From JANQMY01 sp965227095 (GTDB taxonomy: Bacteria > Pseudomonadota > Alphaproteobacteria > JANQMY01), in contig CBDDFL010000002.1 of NCBI GenBank assembly GCA_965227095.1, positions 1,302,001 through 1,366,000 on the forward strand: DNA of 64,000 nucleotides, read 5' to 3'. A model generated the notes under the pieces. That model was not told where the DNA came from. It worked only from the letters and a program-made list of their open reading frames with translations, and did not search any database. The stretch's first letter is position 1, and every line of letters starts with the position of its first letter. Positions 1-9,225 of this stretch are shown here, one piece after another. Both the position numbers and the translations under genes were made by a program.

Positions 1-83
1 GTTTTTTGTGTCACGAGGTTTAATCGGCGCCAAACGGTGGGTAGGATTGCGACTCGTTTATGTCTTTCGGGGAGTATCGGTTC

Positions 84-515
84 ATGAAGAAAGCAACAAT
101 TGCCATTGCCGCGGCCATGGTCGGTCAATTCGCGTTGGTAACACCTCTCTATGCGGATGGCCTGCAGATTACGCCTGGCTTGTGGCGCATAACATCCACC
201 AACACAAACATGATGGGACAGCCCCAGACGAAGGTGGAAGAACAATGCATGGAAGAAGAAACATTTGATCCGGTTGCGGAACTTCAGGACGGTGGGGACA
301 ACTGCACCGTTGGTGATCAGTCGTTGGTGGACAATACGCTCACCTTCACCCTGAGCTGTTCGGGACCGGGCGGCCCCCAAATGACAGGTAATGGCCGCTA
401 TACCATTGACGGGAACAATGGTGACGGCGAAATGACCTACAGCATGTCCTTCGGCGGTCAATCCATGACCATGTCCAACAGCTGGACCGCTGAACGGATT
501 GGCGATTGTTCCTAA
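84..515 (+). CDS. DUF3617-like secreted protein
   Basis: A 143-residue exported protein of unknown function. The N-terminus (MKKATIAIAAAM...) is a signal peptide ending near ADG at about residue 24. The rest resembles DUF3617 proteins: an early ITPGLWRI block, spaced cysteines (QCMEEE, DNCTVG, LSCSG, GDCS) and a Gly/Met-rich stretch before a C-terminal Cys. The ATG at 84 is chosen because GGGAG lies about nine bases upstream and it starts the signal peptide directly; an in-frame start at 60 would add eight residues. It stands alone and is followed by a good terminator. The family is periplasmic but has no established activity. Confidence 0.75.
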   Translation: MKKATIAIAAAMVGQFALVTPLYADGLQITPGLWRITSTNTNMMGQPQTKVEEQCMEEETFDPVAELQDGGDNCTVGDQSLVDNTLTFTLSCSGPGGPQMTGNGRYTIDGNNGDGEMTYSMSFGGQSMTMSNSWTAERIGDCS

Positions 516-534
516 AACCCGCGAACAGGAATTG

Positions 535-566
535 AACGGCGGCGAAGCCTCGTCGCCGTTTTCTTT
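535..566 (+). terminator. rho-independent terminator after the DUF3617 gene
   Basis: An 11-bp stem (535-545 with 550-560, one G-T wobble, loop AGCC) is followed by TTCTTTT. It ends the plus-strand gene at 515 and lies just beyond the end of the convergent arsM gene. It lacks a T-run on the minus strand, so it probably works mainly for the plus strand. Confidence 0.8.
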
Positions 567-578
567 TGCGCCAAGCGG

Positions 579-1457
579 TTAAGAGTGCGCGGGTTTGATC
601 GCCATGACCTTCACACTTGCCGCGTAGTCGTTGATATCATAGCGCTTCAAAAGATCCGTAAGCCGATCAAAAACATCTGGGTTGGTGTCTGCCGTATCGT
701 CGGTTGGACCACAACAAGACGCATTTTCCTCTTCCATGGCCGGGCCGCAACATGCCGACTGCCCGTCCATTGCGCCATACGCATTGAGGTCAGCACCACT
801 GTCGAGGACATCCACGGCGTCGAATCCGGCGTCCAGAAGTCCTTGCTTGTATTCCGCAATGGGGATGGCGCCGGCGATACATCCGATGTAAGCGCCAATG
901 TCCGATGCCAGGGCGGGGGGAAGGGGCTTTTTTATGGCGATGTCGCTGATGGCCACACGGCCGCCCGGTTTGAGGATGCGGAAGATTTCCGCGAAGGCCT
1001 TCGGCTTTTCCGGCACCAAATTTATCACGCAATTGCTGATCACACAGTCCGCTGTTTCCGCGGGAAGCGGAATGTCGTCGATTTCGCCTAGCAAGAAGTC
1101 GGTGTTTGCATGCCCCGCCTTTTTAGCGTTGCGGGTCGCAAGGGCAATCATGTCGGGGGTCATGTCCACGCCGATTGCGCGGCCATCGGGGCCCACGGCT
1201 TGGGCTGCAAGGAACACATCCAGACCGCCGCCGGACCCAAGATCGACCACGGTCTCGCCGGGGCGCAGGCTGGCAAGCGCTGTGGGGTTGCCACAGGACA
1301 GGCCGAGATTTGCATCTTCCGGGAGGCACGCCAATTCTTCCGTCGAATAACCAAAGGCTTGTGCTACCGCATCCGCTGCGGCGGCTTGGGCAGCAACGCC
1401 GGATCGGGCCACCGCCCCATAGCCTTGCTTCACGGCATCCTTAATCGTGTCACTCAT
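579..1457 (-). CDS. arsM: arsenite methyltransferase ArsM
   Basis: A 292-residue SAM-dependent methyltransferase that methylates As(III) to methylated, partly volatile arsenicals in the cytoplasm. The SAM motif VVDLGSGGGLD is at residues 70-80. The cysteines expected of ArsM are present: C44 and C55 in the N-terminal part, C143 in SNCVINL and C193 in YIGCIAG. Two CC pairs near the C-terminus (ACCGP at 235-239, SCCGP at 247-251) recall other ArsM proteins. No arsR repressor or other ars gene lies beside it, so regulation cannot be read here. Length and motifs fit the family well. Confidence 0.92.
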   Translation of the reverse strand: MSDTIKDAVKQGYGAVARSGVAAQAAAADAVAQAFGYSTEELACLPEDANLGLSCGNPTALASLRPGETVVDLGSGGGLDVFLAAQAVGPDGRAIGVDMTPDMIALATRNAKKAGHANTDFLLGEIDDIPLPAETADCVISNCVINLVPEKPKAFAEIFRILKPGGRVAISDIAIKKPLPPALASDIGAYIGCIAGAIPIAEYKQGLLDAGFDAVDVLDSGADLNAYGAMDGQSACCGPAMEEENASCCGPTDDTADTNPDVFDRLTDLLKRYDINDYAASVKVMAIKPAHS

Positions 1458-1731
1458 AAAACGGTCGCCTTTGCTTGGTTAATGCCAGGAAATAGTACTC
1501 CCGATCCCTAATATGGATACTGGCCAATCGTCACGTCACATTTTTGTGTGATTGGCGGGGCGGCGCCTGCCGAAGGCGTTTGACACCGGCAAGCAGGACC
1601 GGCACTGTTTACGGGCAATATTGAAGATGAACCGGGCGCCGGACCGCTGTTGCGTCCTTAGTCAATTGATGCGTCTTGTGCCCGCGATAACAATAATCTG
1701 AGAGAAACGAATAAATTGAGAGGTCAATACT

Positions 1732-2508
1732 ATGTCTGTCGCCCATGATCTGAGCCACACCTCGGTTCGCGACCAGGTCTCGGAAGAAGAATGGAACGTC
1801 CGCGTGGAGCTTGCGGCGGTCTACCGCTTGGTGGCCCATTACGGCTGGACCGATATGATCTTCACGCATATATCCGCGCGCGTGCCGGGGCCGGAACATC
1901 ACTTCTTGATCAATCCGTATGGTCTTCTGTTTGATGAGATCACCGCGTCGAGCCTCGTGAAGGTGGACGTGGAAGGGAATGCGGTTATGGACACGCCCTA
2001 TCCCATAAACCCTGCTGGGTTCACCATCCATTCAGCCGTCCATATGGCGCGCGAGGATGCAAAATGCGTAATTCATCTTCACACTGATGATGGTGTCGCC
2101 GTTTCCTCCCAGAAGGAAGGGCTTTTGCCGCTTACGCAACACGCCATGCAGGTTGTTCCCCAATTGGCGTATCATGATTATGAAGGCATTGCTCTTGATC
2201 ATGACGAACGGGACCGGCTGGTGGCGGATTTGGGCGACAAGTCTCTGATGCTTTTGCGCAACCATGGCACCCTGGCAACGGGACCGAATTGCGCAACAGC
2301 GTTCCTGGCAATGTTCTTCCTGGAACGGGCGTGCACGATGCAAATCAAAATTCTATCGGGCGGCACGCCGAACATTCCCAATGAAGGGGTAGAGCAGGTG
2401 GTTGAGAAGCAGATGGATGGGCTCTTCTCTGAAGGCAAGTTCGCGCATCTGCCGTGGCCGGCCTTGTTGCGTTTGCTGGACCGTGAAAACCCAGGCTACG
2501 CCGACTAA
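1732..2508 (+). CDS. class II aldolase/adducin family protein
   Basis: A 258-residue protein with the class II aldolase/adducin fold. Metal-binding histidines are visible as IHLHT (H115, H117) and NHGT (H178), matching the three zinc ligands of L-fuculose-phosphate aldolase. The region where FucA carries its catalytic Glu (before the FHxA segment) reads NPAGFTIHSA here, so the acid appears to be missing, as in many adducin-like members. The reaction is therefore uncertain: an aldolase, decarboxylase or non-catalytic role are all possible. It stands alone, divergent from arsM across 274 bp, and is followed by a terminator. Confidence 0.85.
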   Translation: MSVAHDLSHTSVRDQVSEEEWNVRVELAAVYRLVAHYGWTDMIFTHISARVPGPEHHFLINPYGLLFDEITASSLVKVDVEGNAVMDTPYPINPAGFTIHSAVHMAREDAKCVIHLHTDDGVAVSSQKEGLLPLTQHAMQVVPQLAYHDYEGIALDHDERDRLVADLGDKSLMLLRNHGTLATGPNCATAFLAMFFLERACTMQIKILSGGTPNIPNEGVEQVVEKQMDGLFSEGKFAHLPWPALLRLLDRENPGYAD

Positions 2509-2530
2509 CAGTTTTTAAGCTCACATCAAG

Positions 2531-2568
2531 AGCCCGGGGCGCCTCAGGTGTTCCGGGCTTTTTCTTTT
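2531..2568 (+). terminator. terminator after the class II aldolase gene
   Basis: AGCCCGG (2531-2537) pairs with CCGGGCT (2553-2559) around a GC-rich inner stem, followed by TTTTTCTTTT. This is a typical intrinsic terminator about 25 bp after the stop codon. Confidence 0.85.
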
Positions 2569-2684
2569 GAGAAAGCTTGATTAAGAAACAGCTAAACCTT
2601 GAGATGACTTTGTGATCTGACCTTCAGCACCCTTTAGTCAATTTCGTGCACACTTGCCGTCTCTTCTATCGTGGGGAATGGGCA

Positions 2685-2894
2685 GTGGTATCTCTACTTA
2701 AATCTCGACCTGTGATGTCTGCGCTGCTTCAAGGAAGCGCTTTTGCCTTGCTGTGGGGCGTCCTTATGATGATTTGTCACGGACTGCACCAGCTTACCCT
2801 GTCCCCCGTGACCGGGCTGGTGACCTCTTCGCTTGCCGGCGCCGGGTTTGCTTACGCGATGTTTCGCATTCACTTGATAACTCTTGGCAAGTGA
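2685..2894 (+). CDS. small two-helix membrane protein, unknown
   Basis: A possible 69-residue protein starting at GTG 2685, with GGGGAA six bases upstream. Two hydrophobic stretches (about residues 11-37 and 42-66, the second ending in FRIHLITLGK) suggest a two-helix inner-membrane protein. No family is recognised. An upstream GTG at 2646 is in frame but lacks a ribosome site. Support is limited to the ribosome site and hydrophobic pattern. Confidence 0.4.
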   Translation: MVSLLKSRPVMSALLQGSAFALLWGVLMMICHGLHQLTLSPVTGLVTSSLAGAGFAYAMFRIHLITLGK

Positions 2895-3045
2895 AATCCG
2901 CGTACGGTCCTATTCGGTCATTCAGCGATCTCCGTTAGCCTCCCTCCCACCGCCGCACAGTTGATCAAGATCAACGCTTGTTCTGTATGCGTGATCTAGT
3001 GTGAGGCTCTAATCTCCGCACATGCCGAGCGATAAGGGGCGACAA

Positions 3046-4623
3046 ATGGGTGGCGAGGATCGGGAATGCATTTCACAAGAAAATTGGGACGTCATTGTCA
3101 TCGGTTCCGGCATGGGGGGGATGGCGGCGGCCAGTGCGCTGTCGCAAACCGGCCATAAGGTCCTGTTGCTTGAACAATACACCACGCTTGGCGGCCAAAC
3201 CCACAGTTTCTCGCGTAATGGCTTCAGCTGGGACGCGGGCATTCATTACCTCAGTGGTGTGGCACCGGGAGAGCCTGAACGAAAGGTGCTGGATTGGTTG
3301 TGCGACACGCCAATCGACCTTGCGCCGTTGGGGGCGATTTACGACTATCTCCACATGGGCGATGCGGAACCTTTGCCGCTGTCCCGTCCCTATGAAGCGC
3401 AAACGCTGGACTTGAAAGAGCGTTTTCCCGACGACGCAGATGCAATCGACGCTTGGTTTGATGCCGTGAAAAAGGCGAGAGAGGCTGTGTACGCCGTCTT
3501 TCAAACACGCGCGATGCCCCAGCCATTTGGCGAGGTGGTTGAGTGGTGGAAACGCGGCGCCATCAAGCAGTGGTGCGGGCGGACGACCGCCGATGTGGCT
3601 GCCGACATTGTAAAAAACCGGCAGCTCGCGAATATTCTTGTTGCTCAGTGGGGGGATCATGGTGGCCGCCCCAGCGTGGCGAGTTTCGCGATTCATGCGC
3701 TTATAGCTCATTCCTGGCTTGAATGTGGGGCGTGGTATCCGGTGGGTGGTGCCTCGGTCATCGCCGATCACATCGTGCCCGTCATCACCAAAGCCGGCGG
3801 CAGGGCGTGTGCCGGTGTCCGGGTTGAAAAATTATTGATGGAAGACGGGCGCGTCATTGGCGTTCGCACCGCGGACGGAGATGATATTTTCGCGGACAGT
3901 GTTGCGTCCAATATCGGCGCGCGCGAAACGGTTGATCGCTTGCTGCCGGATGGTTGCGGTGCCGATGAGTGGGTGGGGGAGATACGCTCCCTTGAGCCCA
4001 GCATTTGCCATTTTTCATTGTTTCTGGGGTTTGAAGGGGACATTGAAAAAGCGGGGGCCACGAAAGCCAATCACTGGCTTTACCCCACAGGCGAAACGGA
4101 TCTTGTTTGGACGCAGGCACCGCACGGAATGCCGCCCAGCATGTTTGTGTCGTTCCCATCTCTGAAAGATACGGCGCACGATCCCGGCCAGACGCAAAAA
4201 CATACGGGCGAATTGGCCGCGTGGACGGAGTGGTCCGTCGTGGAACGATGGGCGCAGACCGCACCAGGTGGCCGTGGCGAAGCCTATGCGGCGTTTAAGG
4301 CGCAAGTCGAAGAAAGATTATTCGATCAATTCAAAACTTATTTTCCGGACCTTGCCGAACTGGTTGTGTTTAAGGAGCTATCGACGCCGCTCGCCACCGC
4401 GGCAATAACCGGACACCGGCAGGGCGCTTTCTATGGTCTTTCGGTAACGCCGGACCGCATGTTGTCGGACGCATTACGCATGAAAACACCGATCAAAGGC
4501 CTTTATCTTTCTGGCCAGGACACGGCATCGCCAGGCGTCCCCGGTGCCATGTGGGGGGGTATCCTGTGTGCCGCGAGTATCGACCCGAAAGTGTTCCCAA
4601 AATTAAGGGGGATTGCGACGTAA
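3046..4623 (+). CDS. CrtI/RetSat-like FAD-dependent oxidoreductase
   Basis: A 525-residue flavoprotein of the phytoene desaturase / all-trans-retinol 13,14-reductase-like group. The dinucleotide-binding motif VIGSGMGGMAAASAL starts at residue 18 and continues to LLEQ at 41-44. The second FAD-contact block typical of the group lies near the C-terminus (LYLSGQDTASPGVPGAMWGG). ATG 3046 is chosen because AAGGGG lies six bases upstream; an ATG at 3022 is in frame but has a poorer site. It stands alone, so the substrate (carotenoid, retinoid or other unsaturated lipid) is unknown. Confidence 0.85.
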   Translation: MGGEDRECISQENWDVIVIGSGMGGMAAASALSQTGHKVLLLEQYTTLGGQTHSFSRNGFSWDAGIHYLSGVAPGEPERKVLDWLCDTPIDLAPLGAIYDYLHMGDAEPLPLSRPYEAQTLDLKERFPDDADAIDAWFDAVKKAREAVYAVFQTRAMPQPFGEVVEWWKRGAIKQWCGRTTADVAADIVKNRQLANILVAQWGDHGGRPSVASFAIHALIAHSWLECGAWYPVGGASVIADHIVPVITKAGGRACAGVRVEKLLMEDGRVIGVRTADGDDIFADSVASNIGARETVDRLLPDGCGADEWVGEIRSLEPSICHFSLFLGFEGDIEKAGATKANHWLYPTGETDLVWTQAPHGMPPSMFVSFPSLKDTAHDPGQTQKHTGELAAWTEWSVVERWAQTAPGGRGEAYAAFKAQVEERLFDQFKTYFPDLAELVVFKELSTPLATAAITGHRQGAFYGLSVTPDRMLSDALRMKTPIKGLYLSGQDTASPGVPGAMWGGILCAASIDPKVFPKLRGIAT

Positions 4624-4643
4624 CGAGGTCCGGCGGGGCGGCT

Positions 4644-5126
4644 TTACCCGATAGGCTCACCGGTATAGGCCAACTGCACGCGCGGAAGACTGTTGAGGCT
4701 GCTCGTGGCCACCGGATCGAGCCGAAGGATGTTTCGCATCGGCGGAAATCCCATCATAAAGCGAGCACTCAGCGGAATGGGGACGCGGGTTACGACCATC
4801 TCATATTCTTCCCCATCCACAGGCACCGCAACATAGTCCGCGACCACGCCGTCGATTTCGACTTTCACATTGGGGTATTTCAACGCCCGGTGATACCACC
4901 CTTGCGTCCAATGATGAGCGGAGACATAAAGCGTGCCGTCGATTTCAAGTCGTGCCACCCGAAGGCTAAGCTCGTTGCCGTCCTCATCCGTTGACGTGAT
5001 CACCAGCATGGGGATGCCCGTGCTTTCGAGGGTGGGTTGCATCATACGGAGAAAGACCACTTCGAAAAGCAACACGAAGACAACGTAACAGGCGAAAACA
5101 ATGCCCAACCATTTTAGCGCTCTCAT
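4644..5126 (-). CDS. membrane-anchored split-barrel-like protein
   Basis: A 160-residue protein with an N-terminal transmembrane helix (about residues 5-27), then a domain with EIDGTLYVSAHHW, QGWYHRALKYPNV and VEIDG. This layout resembles deazaflavin-dependent nitroreductase (DUF385) or pyridoxamine-oxidase-like split barrels, but the assignment is by pattern only. ATG 5126 is preferred over the adjacent GTG 5129 because GGGAG lies six bases upstream. A gene with the same layout is at 51428-51967, and an F420-type oxidoreductase is at 9226-10269. It is convergent with the flavoprotein gene. Confidence 0.6.
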   Translation of the reverse strand: MRALKWLGIVFACYVVFVLLFEVVFLRMMQPTLESTGIPMLVITSTDEDGNELSLRVARLEIDGTLYVSAHHWTQGWYHRALKYPNVKVEIDGVVADYVAVPVDGEEYEMVVTRVPIPLSARFMMGFPPMRNILRLDPVATSSLNSLPRVQLAYTGEPIG

Positions 5127-5429
5127 CACACACTCCCGTTTGGTGCCGCTGCTTTTTTGTCAGTGGCCGCAACAGAAAACTATTGACACATCATATGCCA
5201 ATATATTGCCGTTGCCAACGAAATCTCCAGCAACGGTTTGGATCTCTTAGCAGTCTCATACCGACCCTTCCGGTAGAGAAGCCGTCAAGCCGAGGTGGAG
5301 CGGTGGTGGAGTCGTCTGATGCGCAATCTTGGACCGGCATTTTCCACGTGGTGGAGCCCCGCGAAAAATGTTTCACTTGCGTGGGGTGAGGTGCCGGGAT
5401 CCCTTTCGAAAACAACCGGCAGAGGAAAA

Positions 5430-5825
5430 ATGACGATGACGCCCACAGCAGAAGAACGGGATGCGTTGTTTAAAAAATTTGGACGCGCCTTCTTTAAACA
5501 AGATCTGGATGCCATGTATGACGTGGTGACCGAAGATTTCGCCTATTCCATTTTGGTGGATGACGCGCCCAGGAAGATGACGTCTCGCCAGCAAGTTGCC
5601 GCATTCTTTGAGGAACGGCGCGGCCTTCAGAAAGATGTGCGTTTTGAAGATGTGGTCTTCCATCATGCGCCGGACGCAACCTTCATGACCTATCGCGTCA
5701 CGGGAACGGATGTGGCAAGTGGTGACCGTTTCGAACGTATCGGTGTGGAACGCTATACCTTTCGCGATGGCCGGATCGCGGAAAAAGACGTCTACAGCCG
5801 CCCCATGGTCAAAGCCGCTGCCTGA
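5430..5825 (+). CDS. SnoaL-like (NTF2 fold) protein
   Basis: A 131-residue protein of the SnoaL-like / nuclear-transport-factor-2 fold: an N-terminal helix (ERDALFKKFGRAF), then DLDAMYDVVTEDF, VAAFFEERR and a C-terminal strand pair (RYTFRDGRIAEKDVY). Members are small isomerases, cyclases or binding proteins; this one cannot be given a substrate. An AGAGGA site at 5421-5426 serves either ATG 5430 or ATG 5436. The open frame extends upstream to 5295 but that part looks non-coding. The next gene is convergent. Confidence 0.75.
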   Translation: MTMTPTAEERDALFKKFGRAFFKQDLDAMYDVVTEDFAYSILVDDAPRKMTSRQQVAAFFEERRGLQKDVRFEDVVFHHAPDATFMTYRVTGTDVASGDRFERIGVERYTFRDGRIAEKDVYSRPMVKAAA

Positions 5826-5850
5826 TTAGGGACGCGGCCCGCCACAGCGC

Positions 5851-6750
5851 TCATCCCGTGCCAAGTTGAGCGTCAAACAGGGCCAGCATTCGGCTCCAGG
5901 CGCGTGCGGATTGTTCGGGATGATGGGCACGGGAATCTGTCGGCACCCACCCATGCATGGCGTCTTCGTAGACTTCAATTTCGGCCGGGACACCCGCCGC
6001 TTCAAAAGCAGCGGTCAGCGCGCCGAGGGCCTCTGGCTGTCGTTCATGGTCGTTTTCCGCAATGGCGATTAGAACGCCGCCCTCAATTTTGTCAGCCAGC
6101 AGATGCGGACTGTCTGGTTCATCGGTGACCAGACCGCCGCCATGGAAAGAGCAGGCGGCTTTGATGCGATCGGGTACAGCCGCCGCGGCCCGCAGCGTCC
6201 ACGACCCTGTCATGCAAAATCCAACCGCGCCGACACCGTGCGCCGTGTCGACCGCCGATTGCTGGTCCAACCACGTGGTGATCGCCATGGCATCCGTCAC
6301 GACGGTTTGAGGTGAGAGCGCCGAATAGTGCGGTGCCACCAGATCGCGTCCGCCCGGATCGCGAATGGTCAGACCGTCAAAGAAAAGCTGTCCCTTCATT
6401 GTGCGGTAGTACGGGTTCACCGCCAAAACGCTATGGCCGCTGGCGGCCAGTTTTTTCGCCATGTCGAAAAATGCGGGCCGCACCCCGTGCACATCTGGCC
6501 ACATGATAACAGCCGGATGGGCACCGCCGCTCGGATGGACAAACAGGGCGTCCGCTTGCCCGTCTGGCGTTGGCACGGAAACCTCGGCCTGCGTCAGTTC
6601 AATGCTCTCATCGACCGGCGCCGCAACGGCAACCGGCAGCAAGCCACCGGCGGCAATGGCGGTAGACGCCCCTGCCGCGAATGTGCGGCGGGTCATGGCC
6701 TTGGCCTCGAGATAGGCATCTAACTCGCGTTCGGTTGTTTCATCGCACAT
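5851..6750 (-). CDS. dienelactone hydrolase family protein with Tat-like signal
   Basis: A 299-residue alpha/beta hydrolase of the dienelactone hydrolase family. The triad is visible as C179 in GFCMTG, D234 in ENDHE and H266 in MHGW. An N-terminal extension carries MTRRTFAAGAS at residues 19-29 followed by a hydrophobic Ala-rich stretch, which looks like a Tat signal preceded by 18 extra residues, so the enzyme is probably exported folded. AGAGG lies seven bases before the ATG. Related enzymes open enol-lactone rings in aromatic breakdown, but the substrate is unknown here. Confidence 0.85.
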   Translation of the reverse strand: MCDETTERELDAYLEAKAMTRRTFAAGASTAIAAGGLLPVAVAAPVDESIELTQAEVSVPTPDGQADALFVHPSGGAHPAVIMWPDVHGVRPAFFDMAKKLAASGHSVLAVNPYYRTMKGQLFFDGLTIRDPGGRDLVAPHYSALSPQTVVTDAMAITTWLDQQSAVDTAHGVGAVGFCMTGSWTLRAAAAVPDRIKAACSFHGGGLVTDEPDSPHLLADKIEGGVLIAIAENDHERQPEALGALTAAFEAAGVPAEIEVYEDAMHGWVPTDSRAHHPEQSARAWSRMLALFDAQLGTG

Positions 6751-7068
6751 GGGCCGCCTCTCGCTTCGCTTTTTGTTTCCGATAAATTAGCTCGTCCACC
6801 GCAAATGTCGAGCAATGCCAGGGTCAGCATTTTGTGATGTCGGTATTGAACTCGCGCTAGGTTCGCTCTGTTGACAGCTTCCGCGCGGTTCCACACCGTC
6901 GTGACGTGTGCACACCGGCACCCCGTTGGGGCAACGGACATTCTCCTACCAATGGACCACAATTCGTTCCCGTCATCTTTGGAAAGGCTGATAAGGTAGC
7001 GCCAAACAGCTTTGGTCGGGGGCTGCACTTCGCAGCTGCGCACGGCCACAATGGAGGAGAACCCTAAA

Positions 7069-8256
7069 ATGACGGCCTTTACTCTTGAACCCATGGGGAC
7101 AACCACCGTCGGCGCGGGCAGTGTCGCCGAAGTCGCTCAGTTCGTGCAGGCGCATGGCAAGCGTGCTTTTGTTGTCAGTGATCCTGGCGTGCAGAACGCG
7201 GGGGTCCTCGACACTGTTACTCAGGTCCTGAGGGGCGCCGACATTGACTTTACGATTTTTGTCGACGTCGATCCGAACCCAACGGACGCGAATGTTGCCG
7301 CCGGCGTGGCGGCCCTGCGAGAGTTCGGCATCGACGGCACCGTAATGGTTCTTGTGGGGGGCGGTTCGGTGATGGACTGCGGCAAATACATCGCCATGGC
7401 CGCGCCGTCCGGTGTTGACGACCTGTCGCTGGCGTTTGCGCCGGACCTTGATGATGCCGACCGGATCGACTTTAACACCATTGCGCCGGCGGCTCAGGTG
7501 AGCGCGCCCTGCGTTCCCACCATCGCGGTTCCCACGACCGCCGGGACGGCGTCCGAAACCAATGGCGGCGGGTTGATCACCCAAAGCGCCGATCACCGCA
7601 AGCTGACCTTCGGGAACCCTGGCGTGAAACCACGGGCCGTGGTGTTGGATCCGATGCTCACGGTCGGTCTGCCCGCCGGCGCGACGGCGGCCTGCGGCAT
7701 GGACGTGCTGACCCACGCGATCGAGGCGTTGACCTCCACAAAATCCAACCCCTATGCCGATGGTCTGGCCTTGCAGGCCATTCGGTTGACTGGCCAATGG
7801 TTGCCCCGGGCCGTGGCCGAGGGCAGCGACGTCGAGGCCCGCACATCAATGCTAATAGCATCGCACCTTGCGGGCCGTGCGTTTTCGTCGGGGCCGCTTC
7901 TGGGGCTGGTGCACGCCACGGGGCATCCGGTTTCCGGCACCTATGGCGTGGCCCATGGGCAGACATTGGCCACCATGCTGCCACACGTTATGCGCTTCAA
8001 CCTGGAGGCCGTCGAAGATCGGTATGCTGACGTTGGCCTTGCCCTTGGCATGTCCCACGATGCGCACGCGGCGATCGAAGCGGTGGAAAAACTGTCCGCC
8101 ACCGTCGGAACAAACCGCAGCTTGAAGGATCTCGGTGCCAAATCCGAGGATTTGACCGCGCTGACCACCGATGCGCTTCGCGACATGATCATTTTGAACA
8201 CGCCGCGCTATCCAAACCGCGAGGAGGTTCAAGGCTTGTACGAACGCGCCATGTAG
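7069..8256 (+). CDS. iron-containing alcohol dehydrogenase
   Basis: A 395-residue group III (Fe-ADH) NAD(P)-dependent alcohol dehydrogenase. The cofactor motif GGGS is at 97-100. The metal ligands can be placed by comparison with FucO: D212 and H216 in GMDVLTHAIEA, H282 in LVHATGHP and H296 in VAHGQ, with the family's spacing of four and fourteen residues. ATG 7069 has a strong GGAGGAG site nine bases upstream; the open frame extends to 7012 without support. It stands alone between a divergent hydrolase and a convergent isochorismatase-like gene, so the alcohol or aldehyde used is unknown. Confidence 0.9.
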   Translation: MTAFTLEPMGTTTVGAGSVAEVAQFVQAHGKRAFVVSDPGVQNAGVLDTVTQVLRGADIDFTIFVDVDPNPTDANVAAGVAALREFGIDGTVMVLVGGGSVMDCGKYIAMAAPSGVDDLSLAFAPDLDDADRIDFNTIAPAAQVSAPCVPTIAVPTTAGTASETNGGGLITQSADHRKLTFGNPGVKPRAVVLDPMLTVGLPAGATAACGMDVLTHAIEALTSTKSNPYADGLALQAIRLTGQWLPRAVAEGSDVEARTSMLIASHLAGRAFSSGPLLGLVHATGHPVSGTYGVAHGQTLATMLPHVMRFNLEAVEDRYADVGLALGMSHDAHAAIEAVEKLSATVGTNRSLKDLGAKSEDLTALTTDALRDMIILNTPRYPNREEVQGLYERAM

Positions 8257-8284
8257 CCGACCGAGCAAAACGATAAGGACGGCA

Positions 8285-8312
8285 GGGGGGCAGTGAGATA
8301 TCGAGGCCCCCC
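8285..8312. terminator. GC hairpin between convergent genes
   Basis: GGGGGGC (8285-8291) pairs with GCCCCCC (8306-8312) between the convergent Fe-ADH and isochorismatase-like genes. There is no T-run on either side, so a terminator role is only suggested by position. Confidence 0.4.
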
Positions 8313-8334
8313 ACAGCCGCGGGGCAACTTTCGA

Positions 8335-9021
8335 TTACCTTATGTCCAATAAACGCGCGGTGAGGACATCCGTGCTGCGCGTCAGCCCCCAACCGGCATA
8401 TTTGGCCATGAAATGGTCATGAGCCTGCGCTTCATAAGCCGTGCACGCATCATCCGCGAACAACGCCATATAGCCAAGGTCCAGGGCCACACGGCCTGTG
8501 GCCTCGATGCATTCATCGGTCTCAAACCCGGCGATGATCAACCACTGAATGCCCATATGGCGCAACACCGCCTCCAGATTGGTGGCGGTAAAGGCACCGC
8601 TTACCGTCTTGGTAATGACGATCTCTCCCTCGGTGGGCGCCACCGGCTCCAGAAACTGTGTTTCCGGGCTTCCCGGCGGATAGCACCATCCCAAACGGCG
8701 GTGCGCGGGGCCGGTATCGCGCGCCGAGCCGGACAGCGCCTCGATTTTCACATGCACGCACGGCACGTCCGCCGAGCGCGCGGCCTCAAGTAAGCGCGCG
8801 CAATTGTCTACGGCGGCGTAAAAACGTTTTGAGTAATCAGCAAGGGCCCGGTCGACCGCCTCTGCCTTAAGCCCCGCGAAAACCGCCTTCTTCGCAAGAT
8901 GTTCGGGCGTTGCAAGCCCCTGAATATCCACCAGCAAGAGCGCCGTGTTGGCTTTGGCCATGGGGGGCGGTTCCTCCACGGCGTCATAAGATGCCGCCAA
9001 AACGTCTCTCATTGTCACCAT
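8335..9021 (-). CDS. isochorismatase-like cysteine hydrolase
   Basis: A 228-residue cysteine hydrolase of the isochorismatase fold. The catalytic triad is visible as D32 in LLLVDIQG, K138 in ITKTVSGAF and C171 in ETDECIEAT, with the expected cis-peptide neighbourhood AGFETDEC. Family members hydrolyse nicotinamide, carbamates, ureides or vinyl ethers; there is no substrate evidence here. GGAAGGA lies nine bases before ATG 9021, and an in-frame ATG at 9012 is an alternative. It is divergent from the F420-type oxidoreductase. Confidence 0.88.
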   Translation of the reverse strand: MVTMRDVLAASYDAVEEPPPMAKANTALLLVDIQGLATPEHLAKKAVFAGLKAEAVDRALADYSKRFYAAVDNCARLLEAARSADVPCVHVKIEALSGSARDTGPAHRRLGWCYPPGSPETQFLEPVAPTEGEIVITKTVSGAFTATNLEAVLRHMGIQWLIIAGFETDECIEATGRVALDLGYMALFADDACTAYEAQAHDHFMAKYAGWGLTRSTDVLTARLLDIR

Positions 9022-9225
9022 GCGCGGTTTTCCTTCCTTAAGAGTGGCGGCCGGAGCCTATCAAGATACTGTCGCAAGAAGTGTTAGTCACTTTTACAGA
9101 GGCTGGAAAGGATATCGGCGCACGCCGATAAAAAAATGTGGTGCCACGGGTTTTAGACGATACGATTGGTCCAAACTGCGCATTGCGAAAAAATAAAACA
9201 CATTGGGCCCGTGAAGGAGGCGTCT

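Noticed and set aside
579..1091. Plus-strand open frame within arsM
   Set aside because: Antisense to arsM, whose motifs are complete; no independent support.
1458..1731. An ArsR-type regulator or riboswitch between arsM and the aldolase gene
   Set aside because: No open frame with a helix-turn-helix and no recognisable riboswitch core in the 274-bp gap.
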